A DNA stretch of 63,847 bases from the IMG/VR virus record IMGVR_UViG_3300023241_000001, positions 1-63,847 of that record. One strand, given 5' to 3'. Made by a program: the position numbers and the translations under genes. Within the stretch, counting starts at the first letter, position 1, and each line of letters opens with the position of its first letter. This document shows positions 25,656 through 33,758 of the stretch, one piece after another. The notes below the pieces were generated by a model, which did no database searches, was not told where the DNA came from, and was given only the letters and a program-made list of their open reading frames with translations. This stretch comes from a virus.

Positions 25656-26212
25656 ACGAATTTGGATTAAAAGTATATGATTCATTAGGTTCAAACTACA
25701 CTACAATTACTCCTAAAATATCTACCATTGTTAGCTCTGGAAGAATAACAATGCCTAATACTTTAAATGTTGATAACACTTACGGTGTTGTTATAGACTT
25801 GCCCGGAACTAGTGCGATTCCTAAAGAAGATATTACTGTTTTAATTGCTCCTATTGAACATACATATAAGATAACTAATATTTTATATTCTTCACAAAAT
25901 ATTGGCTATATGGATTCTGCTATGTCTTATTATAAGCACGCAAAGGCAACAGGAGTTATGACTTCTTGGACTGCTGGAAATTTGACTCCATCAACTGCAA
26001 CTACTTATGATGGGTTTGCTGGAATATTCCCTGTTAGCTTTTGGGATATTAAAGGTGGAACAACTTTTACATCTGTATTATTATTCGCGGCAACATGTTA
26101 TTTAGCTTACGATGCTAGCGCAAGTGAGTTTATAAAAGTTTATTCGATCGGAGATAAAGGAGTAAATAAAATAGAATATGTAGTAACTATTAAGAATCAT
26201 AATTATGAGTAA
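25652..26212 (+). CDS. Tail tip tandem paralogue 1
   Basis: 186 residues; one of three consecutive related genes. Shared signature: (Y/F)GL(K/R)V.D..G, IVSSG.ITMP..LN.D.TYGV.IDLPG, then a C-terminal MTSWTAGN and LFAATCYLAYD. Overlaps gpJ-like gene by 4 bases. Probably a small adhesin or spike attached to the tail tip; no family recognised. Confidence 0.75.
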   Translation: MNEFGLKVYDSLGSNYTTITPKISTIVSSGRITMPNTLNVDNTYGVVIDLPGTSAIPKEDITVLIAPIEHTYKITNILYSSQNIGYMDSAMSYYKHAKATGVMTSWTAGNLTPSTATTYDGFAGIFPVSFWDIKGGTTFTSVLLFAATCYLAYDASASEFIKVYSIGDKGVNKIEYVVTIKNHNYE

Positions 26213-27338
26213 TTACGGATTAAAAATATTTGATACTATAGGAAACAGCAGTTTAATTGTTCCAAATATTGCTCAAATAATATCTTCTGGAACAATAACA
26301 TTGCCTAATGCTTTAAATGGTGACGGTACTTATGGTGTAGACATTGATCTACCCGGAGATTATGATATTGATAATACTGACCTTGGTATGATTGTGCAAA
26401 TAAGAGATTTTGATTATCGACTTTCTGTACATGAGTTTACATATCCAACTAATAATTCTTTGAAAGTATTCTATGGTGACGATAGCTATACTTACTATGA
26501 TAAAGATGTAAATACAGGGGTAATGACATCATGGACACCCGGAGATATGACAGCATCAGATATAACTAAGTGGAATCATTTAATACAAATATCATTACTG
26601 GCTGGTTGGGATAAGTTTGGAAGCACGTCAAAAGCAATGCGAATATTCGCCGCAGTGCATTATGGGTTTTTAAATATTGCCGGAGGTACTGCGGCTACTA
26701 CAACATTTTATGGTAGAGATACTACACAAACTGTCAATGGTCAAGCAGGGTATATCTTATCTGAAACACAAGGTTCAACACTCCAAACATATACAATAAC
26801 TAGCGATGCATCTTATAGACTTATTGCTGCTGTAACAACAAACTGTAGTATATATAGAATTTCTTATCCTAGTGGTGCAACATTATTAGGCAACAACGTT
26901 GCATCTGATACAAGTTTTGTAAGAGGTGGAGAAGGATCAGTAAGTGGAACTTGGGCTTGCCCTTTGACTAACTTAACTCCCGGTGATGCAGTTTGTATTG
27001 TTGTAAATGTATGGTGTTATTTTAGAGATAATGCGTGGCTATCAGGTGATAAGGCTTTTGCTATTGTTTTTATTACTACTGTTTCAGAAGATTGGTGTAC
27101 ATTAGAATCTAATACATGGACTGTTTACAGATATATAACTGCTATTGAAAGTACAGGAGCCGGCGGTAACTACGCTACTGTTACATTATCATGGGGAAAT
27201 TCAACAAAAGAAATGAAAACTACAGGGATAAAATATAAACCATTAGTATATTCTGGAAAAGATGTAGCTACTATTGGAACAAATGGTGTTTCAGAAGTTG
27301 ATTATATAATGTATATGAAAAAGTATAGAGGAGATTAA
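26205..27338 (+). CDS. Tail tip tandem paralogue 2 with inserted domain
   Basis: 377 residues. The N-terminal 150 residues and the last 70 follow the pattern of its two neighbours (SNYGLKIFDTIGNSS, IISSGTITLPNALNGDGTYG, MTSWTPGDM). The middle (about 165-320, TQTVNGQAGYILSETQGSTL...) is an extra beta domain not present in the other two. Overlaps both neighbours. Domain gain in one paralogue suggests diversification of receptor binding. Confidence 0.75.
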   Translation: MSNYGLKIFDTIGNSSLIVPNIAQIISSGTITLPNALNGDGTYGVDIDLPGDYDIDNTDLGMIVQIRDFDYRLSVHEFTYPTNNSLKVFYGDDSYTYYDKDVNTGVMTSWTPGDMTASDITKWNHLIQISLLAGWDKFGSTSKAMRIFAAVHYGFLNIAGGTAATTTFYGRDTTQTVNGQAGYILSETQGSTLQTYTITSDASYRLIAAVTTNCSIYRISYPSGATLLGNNVASDTSFVRGGEGSVSGTWACPLTNLTPGDAVCIVVNVWCYFRDNAWLSGDKAFAIVFITTVSEDWCTLESNTWTVYRYITAIESTGAGGNYATVTLSWGNSTKEMKTTGIKYKPLVYSGKDVATIGTNGVSEVDYIMYMKKYRGD

Positions 27339-27889
27339 TGGATTACGGTCTTAGAGTAAGCGATACATTAGGTCATTCAGTCATAATAACTCCTAATGTA
27401 TCAAATATTATAAGCTCTGGAACTACAGCAATGCCGCAAGCACTGAATGGCGATACAACATACGGTGTTGATATTGATCTACCCGGCACTAGCTCATATA
27501 AATTAGAAGATATTGGAGTTCAAATAAGAGTAAGATATTTTACATATTCGTTCTCTGAAAAAATGATTGGTGATGATGCTGGAGGGTATGCTTTTTTTAG
27601 AAGTATATATACTACTAGCAAAACATACTATTCTCGTAATGATGCCACAGGTGCAATGACAGCATGGGTTCCTGAATTTTTTAAAGATACTTTATATAAT
27701 ATGTTTCCTATTGGTTTTTGGGATCCGTTAGGAGCCACTACATTTACATCGGTAAGGTTATTCGCGGCAACATGTTATTTATGTTATGATAATTCAACAT
27801 CAACATACAAAAAAGTTTATACTATTGATGATGCAAAATTCATTGATTATGTAGTTTATCTTAAAAATTTACAAACAGAGGAGGTATAA
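27338..27889 (+). CDS. Tail tip tandem paralogue 3
   Basis: 183 residues. MDYGLRVSDTLGHS, IISSGTTAMPQALNGDTTYG and LFAATCYLCYD match paralogue 1. It starts on the last base of paralogue 2's stop. Part of a tightly coupled cassette after the J-like gene. Confidence 0.75.
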   Translation: MDYGLRVSDTLGHSVIITPNVSNIISSGTTAMPQALNGDTTYGVDIDLPGTSSYKLEDIGVQIRVRYFTYSFSEKMIGDDAGGYAFFRSIYTTSKTYYSRNDATGAMTAWVPEFFKDTLYNMFPIGFWDPLGATTFTSVRLFAATCYLCYDNSTSTYKKVYTIDDAKFIDYVVYLKNLQTEEV

Positions 27890-28284
27890 TGTTATTAGGT
27901 TACAATAAGAATGGAGATATCCAATTTATATTTACTGATGAAAAATATTTAGCAATGAAATATCCAAACAATACAGCAAAGATAAGTAATTTTTGGGGAA
28001 CAGTAAAGCATGATCTAACAGAATTATTTGTGCCTATAAGCACTTTTATAGATTGGGATAATTATAAAAATTATAGAATTGTAAATAGTGTTATTGTAAA
28101 AAAAACTAAAGAAGAAATAAACAAAAATAATATTAAAAAAAACATCATGAAAAGAGAAATCATTAAAAAAAAAATTGGAGGGATGAAAAATGGGAGCTTA
28201 ACAAATAAAGTACCAAAAAAAATAGCAGGAGAAATACCATGGAAAACGGAAATGGAAAACAAGTCACTAGAAGGAATGATGTAG
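27889..28284 (+). CDS. Hypothetical protein, 131 aa, Lys-rich C-terminus
   Basis: Follows the three paralogues after GAGGAGG with a one-base overlap. The N-terminal half (LLGYNKNGDIQFIFTDEKYLAMKYPNN) resembles short phage tail accessory proteins; the second half is Lys/Asn/Ile-rich and may be disordered. Its 3' end overlaps the next start by 46 bases. Confidence 0.65.
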   Translation: MLLGYNKNGDIQFIFTDEKYLAMKYPNNTAKISNFWGTVKHDLTELFVPISTFIDWDNYKNYRIVNSVIVKKTKEEINKNNIKKNIMKREIIKKKIGGMKNGSLTNKVPKKIAGEIPWKTEMENKSLEGMM

Positions 28285-28502
28285 GAAATAAAATATTAAC
28301 GGCTGTAATATCAGCTATGGTAATTGCAATAATGGGAATGACTATCTCAGTTGCAAGCCAAGCAACTGCAAAAGCTAACGCTAATTGTATATCATTAAAA
28401 GCATTAGAGATCGCCCAACAATTTGTTAAAGAATATACTTATACAGCTATTGACGAAATTAAAAGTGATATTAAAGAAATAAAACGAGCAGTAGTAAAAT
28501 AA
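28239..28502 (+). CDS. Small membrane protein with coiled-coil end (holin-like)
   Basis: 87 residues: one transmembrane segment (ILTAVISAMVIAIMGMTISVA, about residues 19-39) and a charged helix (AIDEIKSDIKEIKRAVVK). This XhlA-like layout and the place at the end of the late operon suggest a lysis role, but no motif proves it. GGAG lies upstream inside the previous gene. Confidence 0.6.
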   Translation: MENGNGKQVTRRNDVGNKILTAVISAMVIAIMGMTISVASQATAKANANCISLKALEIAQQFVKEYTYTAIDEIKSDIKEIKRAVVK

Positions 28503-28506
28503 AAAG

Positions 28507-28695
28507 ATGTCTAAAAACAAAATGGATATATTTGAGGAAATCTTCTTATTTTTAATCGATGTACCTTCTATACGTTGGAAACTAAAAAAAATAATAGATT
28601 CCAAAGATACTGTAGATTTTGCTTCGTTAAATGTAAGTTTAAATAAATTAGAATTAGAAATAATACGAAGAAAAAAGGAGGCTCGAGATGAATAA
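28507..28695 (+). CDS. Hypothetical protein, 62 aa
   Basis: A small charged helical protein (MSKNKMDIFEEIFLFLIDV...) ending in Lys/Glu/Arg-rich residues. Overlaps the next small membrane gene by 8 bases. Function unknown; the context is the putative lysis cassette. Confidence 0.55.
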   Translation: MSKNKMDIFEEIFLFLIDVPSIRWKLKKIIDSKDTVDFASLNVSLNKLELEIIRRKKEARDE

Positions 28696-28846
28696 GACAG
28701 TTGCTAAAGTAGTAGTTTTACTGGCATTAGTAATATGTGTCATAATATTTTTCAAGACGATTTTTTTTGGCGTTGTAGTAGGTGCTTTAGCGTCAATAGT
28801 TTATTTTTCTTTAACAGGAAGTACATTAAACTGGAAGAAGAAATAG
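28688..28846 (+). CDS. 52-aa two-segment membrane protein (holin candidate)
   Basis: ATG at 28688 after AAAAAGGAGG. The product is almost entirely hydrophobic: VAKVVVLLALVICVIIFF, then FFGVVVGALASIVYFSL, with a basic end (WKKK). Two transmembrane segments plus a positive tail in the last part of the late operon is typical of small holins. The stop is one base before the next start. Confidence 0.6.
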   Translation: MNKTVAKVVVLLALVICVIIFFKTIFFGVVVGALASIVYFSLTGSTLNWKKK

Positions 28847-28847
28847 A

Positions 28848-29222
28848 ATGGAAAAACCTGCAAACGGAAAATTCAGCCTTAAATACTTTTTGTTTGGTAA
28901 AGGATTACCGGACTGGATATCTGCATGGGGGAGTGGGTGGCGTATAGTAATGACACTTACTATATTATTCTTTATAGTAATTACTATATATAGGGCATTT
29001 TTTAAGAAAGATCAAACTCAATCTCAACACTTGAATGTCTGGCCTCTAAGTTTCTCAACAGTAACATATACTCCGCAACAATCTCAAAAACAAGTAGGGA
29101 AAAAACGCGCTTGGTGGTTACCAACATTCTTCGCGGAAGGGTATGGCTTTTCAGAAACTTCTAATAATGCTACTTCTAGAACTGGTATCGGAGCTAGAAT
29201 CGGTGGGCGATTTGAATTATAA
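28848..29222 (+). CDS. Membrane-anchored protein, 124 aa, end of late operon
   Basis: Residues about 32-50 form a transmembrane segment (IVMTLTILFFIVITIYRAFF), followed by a polar domain rich in Gln and Trp and an end (RTGIGARIGGRFEL) that looks like a beta strand. Last rightward gene before the convergent hairpin. Could be a lysis accessory protein; not recognised. Confidence 0.6.
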   Translation: MEKPANGKFSLKYFLFGKGLPDWISAWGSGWRIVMTLTILFFIVITIYRAFFKKDQTQSQHLNVWPLSFSTVTYTPQQSQKQVGKKRAWWLPTFFAEGYGFSETSNNATSRTGIGARIGGRFEL

Positions 29223-29227
29223 AGTAT

Positions 29228-29285
29228 TATATGCCTAAATCAAACAGAAATGGCGTATTTTGCCACGTTAAAATTTAGGCATATA
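29228..29285. terminator. Bidirectional terminator between converging arms
   Basis: A 13-base perfect inverted repeat (29228-29240 with 29273-29285, core TGCCTAAA/TTTAGGCA) encloses a 32-base loop that itself contains TGGC/GCCA. It lies between the last rightward gene and the end of the leftward operon. AT-rich sequence follows on both sides, so it could end transcription from both directions. Confidence 0.7.
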
Positions 29286-29354
29286 ATTTCTTTGATTCAT
29301 TGCCTTATTAGCACCACGCTAATCCTTGTTAGAAAAAGTGACATTGTACGTGCA

Positions 29355-29843
29355 TTATCGTAATAATATTTGCAATGTTGCTATAATTGCAAAACCTCTC
29401 CCTAATTCCTCTATCCATACAGAATATCTTAGCTTATATTTATTGACAATATAGTTTAAGCCTCCCATAAATACAGCTAAGATAACTGATCTGGCAATTA
29501 ACATTAGCCAACAGCCTGTAATTATAGCGTAAGGGAAATAAGCTAATCCAATAAACAATCCATGTAAATAAAAATTATCCTCTGGATACATCCAATTTAT
29601 TAATCTCGCCAACATATCTTTAATTGGATTCTTACTGTTATCATAATATGTTGTAAGACTTGCTCCCAACAAGCCGTAAGATATGAGATGGATATACCCA
29701 GGCACTTTTAGTTTAAGCACGAATAACACAGAGATGATTGCTACTAATGGAATGAGCCAATCTCTCATCCAAGATTTGAATGGTTTACCGTATCCACCCA
29801 TTCTGTAAAATATTGCGCTGATACACGATAGAAAAAATGTCAT
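29355..29843 (-). CDS. Polytopic membrane protein, 162 aa
   Basis: About four transmembrane segments (LIPLVAIISVLFVLKL; LISYGLLGASLTTYY; GLFIGLAYFPYAIITGCWLM; LILAVFMGGLNYIV-like region). GAGGTG precedes the start. Last gene of the leftward arm. Family not recognised; similar small membrane proteins occur near phage lysis genes. Confidence 0.65.
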   Translation of the reverse strand: MTFFLSCISAIFYRMGGYGKPFKSWMRDWLIPLVAIISVLFVLKLKVPGYIHLISYGLLGASLTTYYDNSKNPIKDMLARLINWMYPEDNFYLHGLFIGLAYFPYAIITGCWLMLIARSVILAVFMGGLNYIVNKYKLRYSVWIEELGRGFAIIATLQILLR

Positions 29844-29866
29844 TAATCACCTCCTCTTAGCTACTA

Positions 29867-30079
29867 TTAATTAACTGGAGTAACTCTTATCTTAGTTTCT
29901 CCGGCTTCTTTGTTATTCAATACACCAACAAAAGAATTAAACTCTGCATATCCTTTTTGAATAATTAAATTACCTTGACCGTCTGAGCTAATGCTTGTTA
30001 CGAATGGTCCGGCTGTTGAACACCCAACGATTGAAAATAAAATCACTGATAACACTATCATCATTATACCTTTATTCAT
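29867..30079 (-). CDS. Small lipoprotein
   Basis: 70 residues with a clear lipoprotein signal: MNKGIMMIVLSVILFSIVGC, with Cys at position 20 in a lipobox. The mature part is short and polar (STAGPFVTSISSDGQGNL). It would be anchored to a membrane after Sec export. It could be an outer-membrane lysis factor or a superinfection-exclusion lipoprotein; not proven. Confidence 0.75.
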   Translation of the reverse strand: MNKGIMMIVLSVILFSIVGCSTAGPFVTSISSDGQGNLIIQKGYAEFNSFVGVLNNKEAGETKIRVTPVN

Positions 30080-30093
30080 ATTTCCCTCCTTTT

Positions 30094-30300
30094 TTACATT
30101 CCACTATTTACATTCCATGTTTTTCTATTATAGCCTAAGTAGTTAGCATTGTTGTAAGGGTTGCCGTCATTAGACGTATCTCTGTAGTGACCACTAACAT
30201 AAGTGCCGTTACTTCTTGAGTATCCGTTTATCCACTTAATTGCTGCAAAACAGTTACCCATAATCATCATCGAGATTAGAACCAACCAAATTATTTTCAT
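30094..30300 (-). CDS. Small secreted protein, 68 aa
   Basis: The start at 30300 (MKIIWLVLIS) is chosen because AAGGAGGTG lies just upstream; a further in-frame ATG at 30324 lacks one. There is a signal peptide (MKIIWLVLISMMIMGNCFA), then WINGYSRSNGTYVSGHYRDTS and NPYNNANYLGYN. The SGHYR...NPYNN pattern is known from small secreted proteins in many bacteria and phages, function unknown. Confidence 0.7.
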   Translation of the reverse strand: MKIIWLVLISMMIMGNCFAAIKWINGYSRSNGTYVSGHYRDTSNDGNPYNNANYLGYNRKTWNVNSGM

Positions 30301-30325
30301 GAACACCTCCTTATTATCTGTCATA

Positions 30326-30505
30326 CTATTTAATGAAATTTATAGCCTCTTGTAAACCATTTCTAATTTTTTTCCTCTCAATCGGAGTATCTGCTTGTAA
30401 AAGATTGTACGCTATATTCTTCCGCATTTTACTTTTAACTATTCCGATCACCTCATCTTTTGTAGATATTTCCCCCAAGATACTGAGTAACTTCTTTTTC
30501 GTCAT
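30326..30505 (-). CDS. Small hypothetical protein, 59 aa
   Basis: ATG at 30505 after AAAAAGGAGG. The product (MTKKKLLSILGEISTKDEVI ... QEAINFIK) is helical and basic. Too short for a default 60-residue cut-off but with a strong ribosome-binding site and no overlap with neighbours. Function unknown. Confidence 0.65.
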   Translation of the reverse strand: MTKKKLLSILGEISTKDEVIGIVKSKMRKNIAYNLLQADTPIERKKIRNGLQEAINFIK

Positions 30506-30520
30506 ATCATCCTCCTTTTT

Positions 30521-31015
30521 TCACTCTACCACCTTCAATTTATAAACATTACCCTTTAACTCTGCTGTGATTATATCTCCTGTTTTGATTGATTCCTCTT
30601 TTGGTTTTATGAGGGTGTACCAGTGTTGCTGACCTATTATCCACCCAGTACTAGCATTCTTACGCAAAATAAAATAACCTACCCCATCATTAGAACTATC
30701 TATAGCTCCTAACACTTCTCTTATATCTCCATACTCATCCTCAACCTTATCATGTCTCCTAACAACATCATTATTCCTATCCACTCCACATTTAGCATAG
30801 GCTACTATTTTGGCGTTGACATTTTCTAAGTCTGCTTTTGACCAAGAAGCACCACTAAATTCAGTTTCTTCTGCTCTTTTCAATATTCCACAACAACTAC
30901 CACAATTTATTCTTTCATTTCCAACATAATCCACTCTACGATAATAACCCTCATTCCCTTTCCACACACACCCAACCTCGAATTTCTGTTTGTTTGCTTC
31001 AAATGTTTTATTCAC
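30521..31015 (-). CDS. Hypothetical protein with Cys cluster, 164 aa
   Basis: Contains VGCVWKG, INCGSCCGI and YAKCGVD; the CGSCC cluster could bind metal. The C-terminal part (GDIITAELKGNVYKLKVVE) looks like a small beta barrel. AAGGAGG precedes the start. Typical early-region accessory protein; family not recognised. Confidence 0.65.
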   Translation of the reverse strand: MNKTFEANKQKFEVGCVWKGNEGYYRRVDYVGNERINCGSCCGILKRAEETEFSGASWSKADLENVNAKIVAYAKCGVDRNNDVVRRHDKVEDEYGDIREVLGAIDSSNDGVGYFILRKNASTGWIIGQQHWYTLIKPKEESIKTGDIITAELKGNVYKLKVVE

Positions 31016-31045
31016 AACCCCTCCTTTTTAATTTATAACGCCAAG

Positions 31046-31336
31046 TTAATGTTTCTTGTTAAGAAAACCCCTTAAACCTTCTGACATTGTGCTATTATCA
31101 TTAAATTCTTCTTCCACTTCTTCTTCCACTTCCGATAACCTTTCCCCAAAGTATGGGGTTTTAGCCAAGCCCTTTAAAACTATTTTATCAACTGGGATAC
31201 ATTCAATCTCTACCACCTCAAACAAGCACTCCTTAACTTCAACCCTTTCACCAACTTTCCATGGAATAAGTTTCCCCTTTACGTTAAGAATCTCTTTTTT
31301 TGTTAAATCATAAATGTGTCCATTATCACTGTTCAT
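31046..31336 (-). CDS. Hypothetical protein, 96 aa, acidic
   Basis: The N-terminal half is beta-rich (GKLIPWKVGERVEVKECLFEVVEIE), the C-terminal half carries an acidic stretch (RLSEVEEEVEEEF). AAGGAGG precedes the start. Function unknown. Confidence 0.6.
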   Translation of the reverse strand: MNSDNGHIYDLTKKEILNVKGKLIPWKVGERVEVKECLFEVVEIECIPVDKIVLKGLAKTPYFGERLSEVEEEVEEEFNDNSTMSEGLRGFLNKKH

Positions 31337-31339
31337 TAT

Positions 31340-31414
31340 CTACCTCCTTTTTAATTTATACCAATAACGCCAAGTTAATAATAATGCTATTACTAGAGAT
31401 ATAATTAGTATCAT
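31340..31414 (-). CDS. Possible 24-aa membrane microprotein
   Basis: The frame MILIISLVIALLLTWRYWYK ends in basic residues and starts inside the ATGA overlap with the upstream gene's stop, suggesting translational coupling. One transmembrane helix followed by Lys/Arg is a plausible microprotein layout. Short length makes this tentative. Confidence 0.35.
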   Translation of the reverse strand: MILIISLVIALLLTWRYWYKLKRR

Positions 31415-31563
31415 TTGTTTATTTCCTCATAAAATATAATCTTTAATAAATCTTCTTTTGTATTCCATTGCTTACTGTATAATAACAACTTGAGATTATA
31501 AATATTCATCCAACTCCCTCCTAAGGTTGTTTCATCATATTCAAAAATTACTTTTATCTTCAT
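31411..31563 (-). CDS. Small hypothetical protein, 50 aa
   Basis: ATG at 31563 after GGAGGGATGT. The product (MKIKVIFEYDETTLGGSWMN ... FYEEINK) resembles an antirepressor-size early phage peptide but no family is recognised. Its stop overlaps the next small start. Confidence 0.5.
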   Translation of the reverse strand: MKIKVIFEYDETTLGGSWMNIYNLKLLLYSKQWNTKEDLLKIIFYEEINK

Positions 31564-31585
31564 ACATCCCTCCTTATAATTAGTA

Positions 31586-31960
31586 TCATATTAATAGTTC
31601 TGGGTTTTCATATATGTTTCCGATTATTCCGACTTCAGGCTCAATCCTAAATGTTATAAATTTACGACCAAAAGATGTCGGTTCATAAAACCCAAAACAA
31701 GCATAATCGTGATTCCATTCAATCTTCGAAACATTACGATATTCTTTAACCACATCCCCCTCATATATCTCCTTATCGTTTTTATCTTTTAATCCTGTGT
31801 ATTGCATAAGTTCCCATTTATGATAATCATCTAATTCTTGATGACCAACAAATCTCCTGAAATCATAGTGGCTTCCATCATCAAATACAATCCCAGTTTG
31901 TACGTTGCAATACATTATCTTATCTACTTTATCCCAAGCTCTAAACTTTATCTCTCTCAT
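31586..31960 (-). CDS. YopX-family protein
   Basis: 124 residues. Starts MREIKFRAWDKVDKIMYCN and continues WELMQYTGLKDKNDKEIYEG DVV, the signature of the YopX family found in many phages. The end GIIGNIYENPELL is also typical. Function of the family is not known. GGAGGG precedes the start. Confidence 0.9.
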   Translation of the reverse strand: MREIKFRAWDKVDKIMYCNVQTGIVFDDGSHYDFRRFVGHQELDDYHKWELMQYTGLKDKNDKEIYEGDVVKEYRNVSKIEWNHDYACFGFYEPTSFGRKFITFRIEPEVGIIGNIYENPELLI

Positions 31961-31979
31961 ACATCCCTCCTTATTTAAA

Positions 31980-32082
31980 GGTCGGTGGCAGGAATTTAAC
32001 CTGCTTTGATGTGTGTCTTACTGGTGGTTCACACTCTTAACCATTTAAACCAATTCAGCGTTTCCCAAACGCCACACCGACC
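31980..32082 (-). tRNA. tRNA-like sequence, unusual long variable region
   Basis: On the minus strand, a 7-base acceptor stem (GGTCGGT/ACCGACC), a D-arm-like GCG..TTTGGGAAA..CGC and a T-arm-like GCAGG TTAAATT CCTGC can be drawn. A weak anticodon stem (AATTG/TGGTT) with loop GTTTAAA would place TTA at the anticodon, which is doubtful. About 34 bases then separate it from the T-arm, with a GTGTG/CACAC stem, longer than normal class II variable arms. No CCA is encoded. Either a degenerate tRNA, a tRNA-like RNA, or a structure mis-drawn by eye. Confidence 0.4.
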
Positions 32083-32092
32083 CATTATTTTC

Positions 32093-32209
32093 TTAATCCA
32101 CAACCCTTTTTTCTTCTTCCTTTATCCTTCTAGTAGACAAGGCATTGTCAATCCAATATTTGTTATGAGCTGGGATTAACTTTTTATGTTTTTCTTTTAG
32201 TTTATACAT
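32093..32209 (-). CDS. Small basic peptide, 38 aa
   Basis: ATG at 32209 is preceded by GGAGGG and follows the stop of the upstream gene directly. The product (MYKLKEKHKKLIPAHNKYWI ... RVVD) is charged. Function unknown; tentative because of its length. Confidence 0.4.
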   Translation of the reverse strand: MYKLKEKHKKLIPAHNKYWIDNALSTRRIKEEEKRVVD

Positions 32210-32371
32210 TTAAATACCCTCCTTTTTTAATTCAGTTTGTTGAACAAGTTGCGTAATACCTTCTTGCAATTTCATATAGTCTTTACTCTTAATCGTCGTG
32301 CTTAACTTCATGTTTACTTGGCAAATGCCATCTCTTTCAAATAACTTAAATTCCCATTCATATAATTTCAT
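32210..32371 (-). CDS. Small hypothetical protein, 53 aa
   Basis: ATG at 32371 after GGAGCAAAA within the preceding gene's end. The product (MKLYEWEFKLFERDGICQVN ... KKEGI) alternates beta and helical segments. It overlaps the upstream zinc-ribbon gene by 14 bases, as is common for real genes in this dense region. Unknown function. Confidence 0.5.
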   Translation of the reverse strand: MKLYEWEFKLFERDGICQVNMKLSTTIKSKDYMKLQEGITQLVQQTELKKEGI

Positions 32372-32570
32372 TTTTGCTCCTTCCGCATATTGCGTATTTG
32401 CTCAAGAATAAACTTCTCGTGTTACACAAATTATTATCAATTTTTTTACATCTAACATCTTTCCCAGTTTCTTCACAATAGCTTATTAAAGACTTTCTCC
32501 CTTTAACCAATTTAGTCCTTCCATCTCGCTTGATTATCTTCTTGCATTTTGGGCATTTAAAATAACTCAT
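32358..32570 (-). CDS. Zinc-ribbon protein, 70 aa
   Basis: Starts MSYFKCPKCKKIIKRDGRTK; further Cys at SYCEETGKDVRC make a four-Cys zinc ribbon, as in small phage proteins that bind nucleic acid or partner proteins. Its ATG overlaps the stop of the upstream small zinc protein (ATGA). Confidence 0.65.
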   Translation of the reverse strand: MSYFKCPKCKKIIKRDGRTKLVKGRKSLISYCEETGKDVRCKKIDNNLCNTRSLFLSKYAICGRSKNEII

Positions 32571-32719
32571 TTCCTACACAAATTATTATCATTTCTTATT
32601 GATACCGCCAAACAAGCGTGGCATAGAGCATATTTATTGTAGCTGTTTAGTTGCTTTCCACACTTACAATGAGTTTGGTTTTTCCTTCTCAATAGGTTTA
32701 TATCTTTTCTTCTAGCCAT
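32567..32719 (-). CDS. Small zinc-binding protein, 50 aa
   Basis: MARRKDINLLRRKNQTHCKC then GKQLNSYNKYALCHACLAV: CxCG and CxxC form a compact zinc site. It starts on the last base of the DNA methyltransferase stop and ends in an ATGA overlap with the next zinc-ribbon gene, so the three are translationally coupled. Confidence 0.6.
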   Translation of the reverse strand: MARRKDINLLRRKNQTHCKCGKQLNSYNKYALCHACLAVSIRNDNNLCRK

Positions 32720-33756
32720 TAAAATAATCTCCTTTCTTGATCTATTCTTTTATTTGCAATCTTTATATAATTCGGATTTAATTCTATTCCGATAAATTTT
32801 CTACTAAATTTTTCTGCTACTACTCCTGTTGTTCCTGAGCCACAAAATATATCTAAAACAGTTCCTCCTATAGGACATCCAGCTTTAATCGGTGTTTCTA
32901 TAAGTTCTTCAGGAAATACAGCAAAGTGAGCTTCTTTAAATGGCTTAGTTGTTATTTTCCATACTGTTCGTTTGTTGCGACCGGGTTTATTTATTAGATT
33001 TTTGAAACTTCTTCTTGTTTGAGCAGGGTCTTTAGATTTATTTCCCATATTTGCTTTCATAAAATCTTTAGTATTTTCTGTTTTTACTTCTTTTCCGAAT
33101 CGACTATCGTTTATTGTAGTTTCTGACATTGGTTCATACTGAGTTTCAAATCGATACTTCTTATTCTTAACGAAGAAAAACATCTTCTCAAAATCTACTG
33201 TAAACCTATCTTTAATACTTGACGGCATACAGTTTGGCTTATACCAAATAATTTCATTCCGGAGTATCCACCCTCGATTGCACATTTCTATTGCAAAGCG
33301 AGAGGGAATTTGGCATAGGCATTTACTTGGTAAAAATACTTTACCTTTTTTAATTGAATAAGTATCTCCTAAATTAACCCAACAAGTACCATCTCTTTTT
33401 AATACTCTTTTAGCCTCATCAAATATTCCGCATAGCCTCATTACATATTCGTGGAATGTTGGTTCTAATCCTAATTGGAAATCTATTTTTTTCGCGCCGC
33501 AATCAGGGCAAATATTTTTCCACCTCGGCGCATCTGTTCCTTTTCTATTTCCGTCTTGTATCGGGCTTGATTTTAATGAGTAATCATACCTACTTTTTTT
33601 CTTTGCATTTGCATGAGTGCAGTTTTTATTGCCTCCTTTCCACGTAGCTGTTCCATAATCTCTTAATCCCCAATAAGGCGGAGATGTAATAATACAATTT
33701 ATGCTTTCGCTTTTAAAAGTTCTTAATACTGTCAACGCATCGCCCTTAATTACCAA
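32719..33756 (-). CDS. Site-specific DNA methyltransferase (beta class)
   Basis: 345 residues. The N-terminus has the catalytic motif IITSPPYWGLRDYG (residues about 22-36) and the SAM-binding motif lies near the C-terminus (GGTVLDIFCGSGTTGVVAEK, then FIGIELNPNYI), the permuted order of beta-class enzymes modifying amino groups of cytosine (N4) or adenine (N6). The start is TTG with AAGGAGGT seven bases upstream. Probably protects phage DNA from restriction; no endonuclease partner is seen. Confidence 0.9.
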   Translation of the reverse strand: MVIKGDALTVLRTFKSESINCIITSPPYWGLRDYGTATWKGGNKNCTHANAKKKSRYDYSLKSSPIQDGNRKGTDAPRWKNICPDCGAKKIDFQLGLEPTFHEYVMRLCGIFDEAKRVLKRDGTCWVNLGDTYSIKKGKVFLPSKCLCQIPSRFAIEMCNRGWILRNEIIWYKPNCMPSSIKDRFTVDFEKMFFFVKNKKYRFETQYEPMSETTINDSRFGKEVKTENTKDFMKANMGNKSKDPAQTRRSFKNLINKPGRNKRTVWKITTKPFKEAHFAVFPEELIETPIKAGCPIGGTVLDIFCGSGTTGVVAEKFSRKFIGIELNPNYIKIANKRIDQERRLF

Positions 33757-33758
33757 AT

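Noticed and set aside
28973-28988. 16-base palindrome TATAGTAATTACTATA
   Set aside because: It falls within the transmembrane codons of the 28848 gene in AT-rich DNA and there is no second copy, so a chance occurrence is likely.
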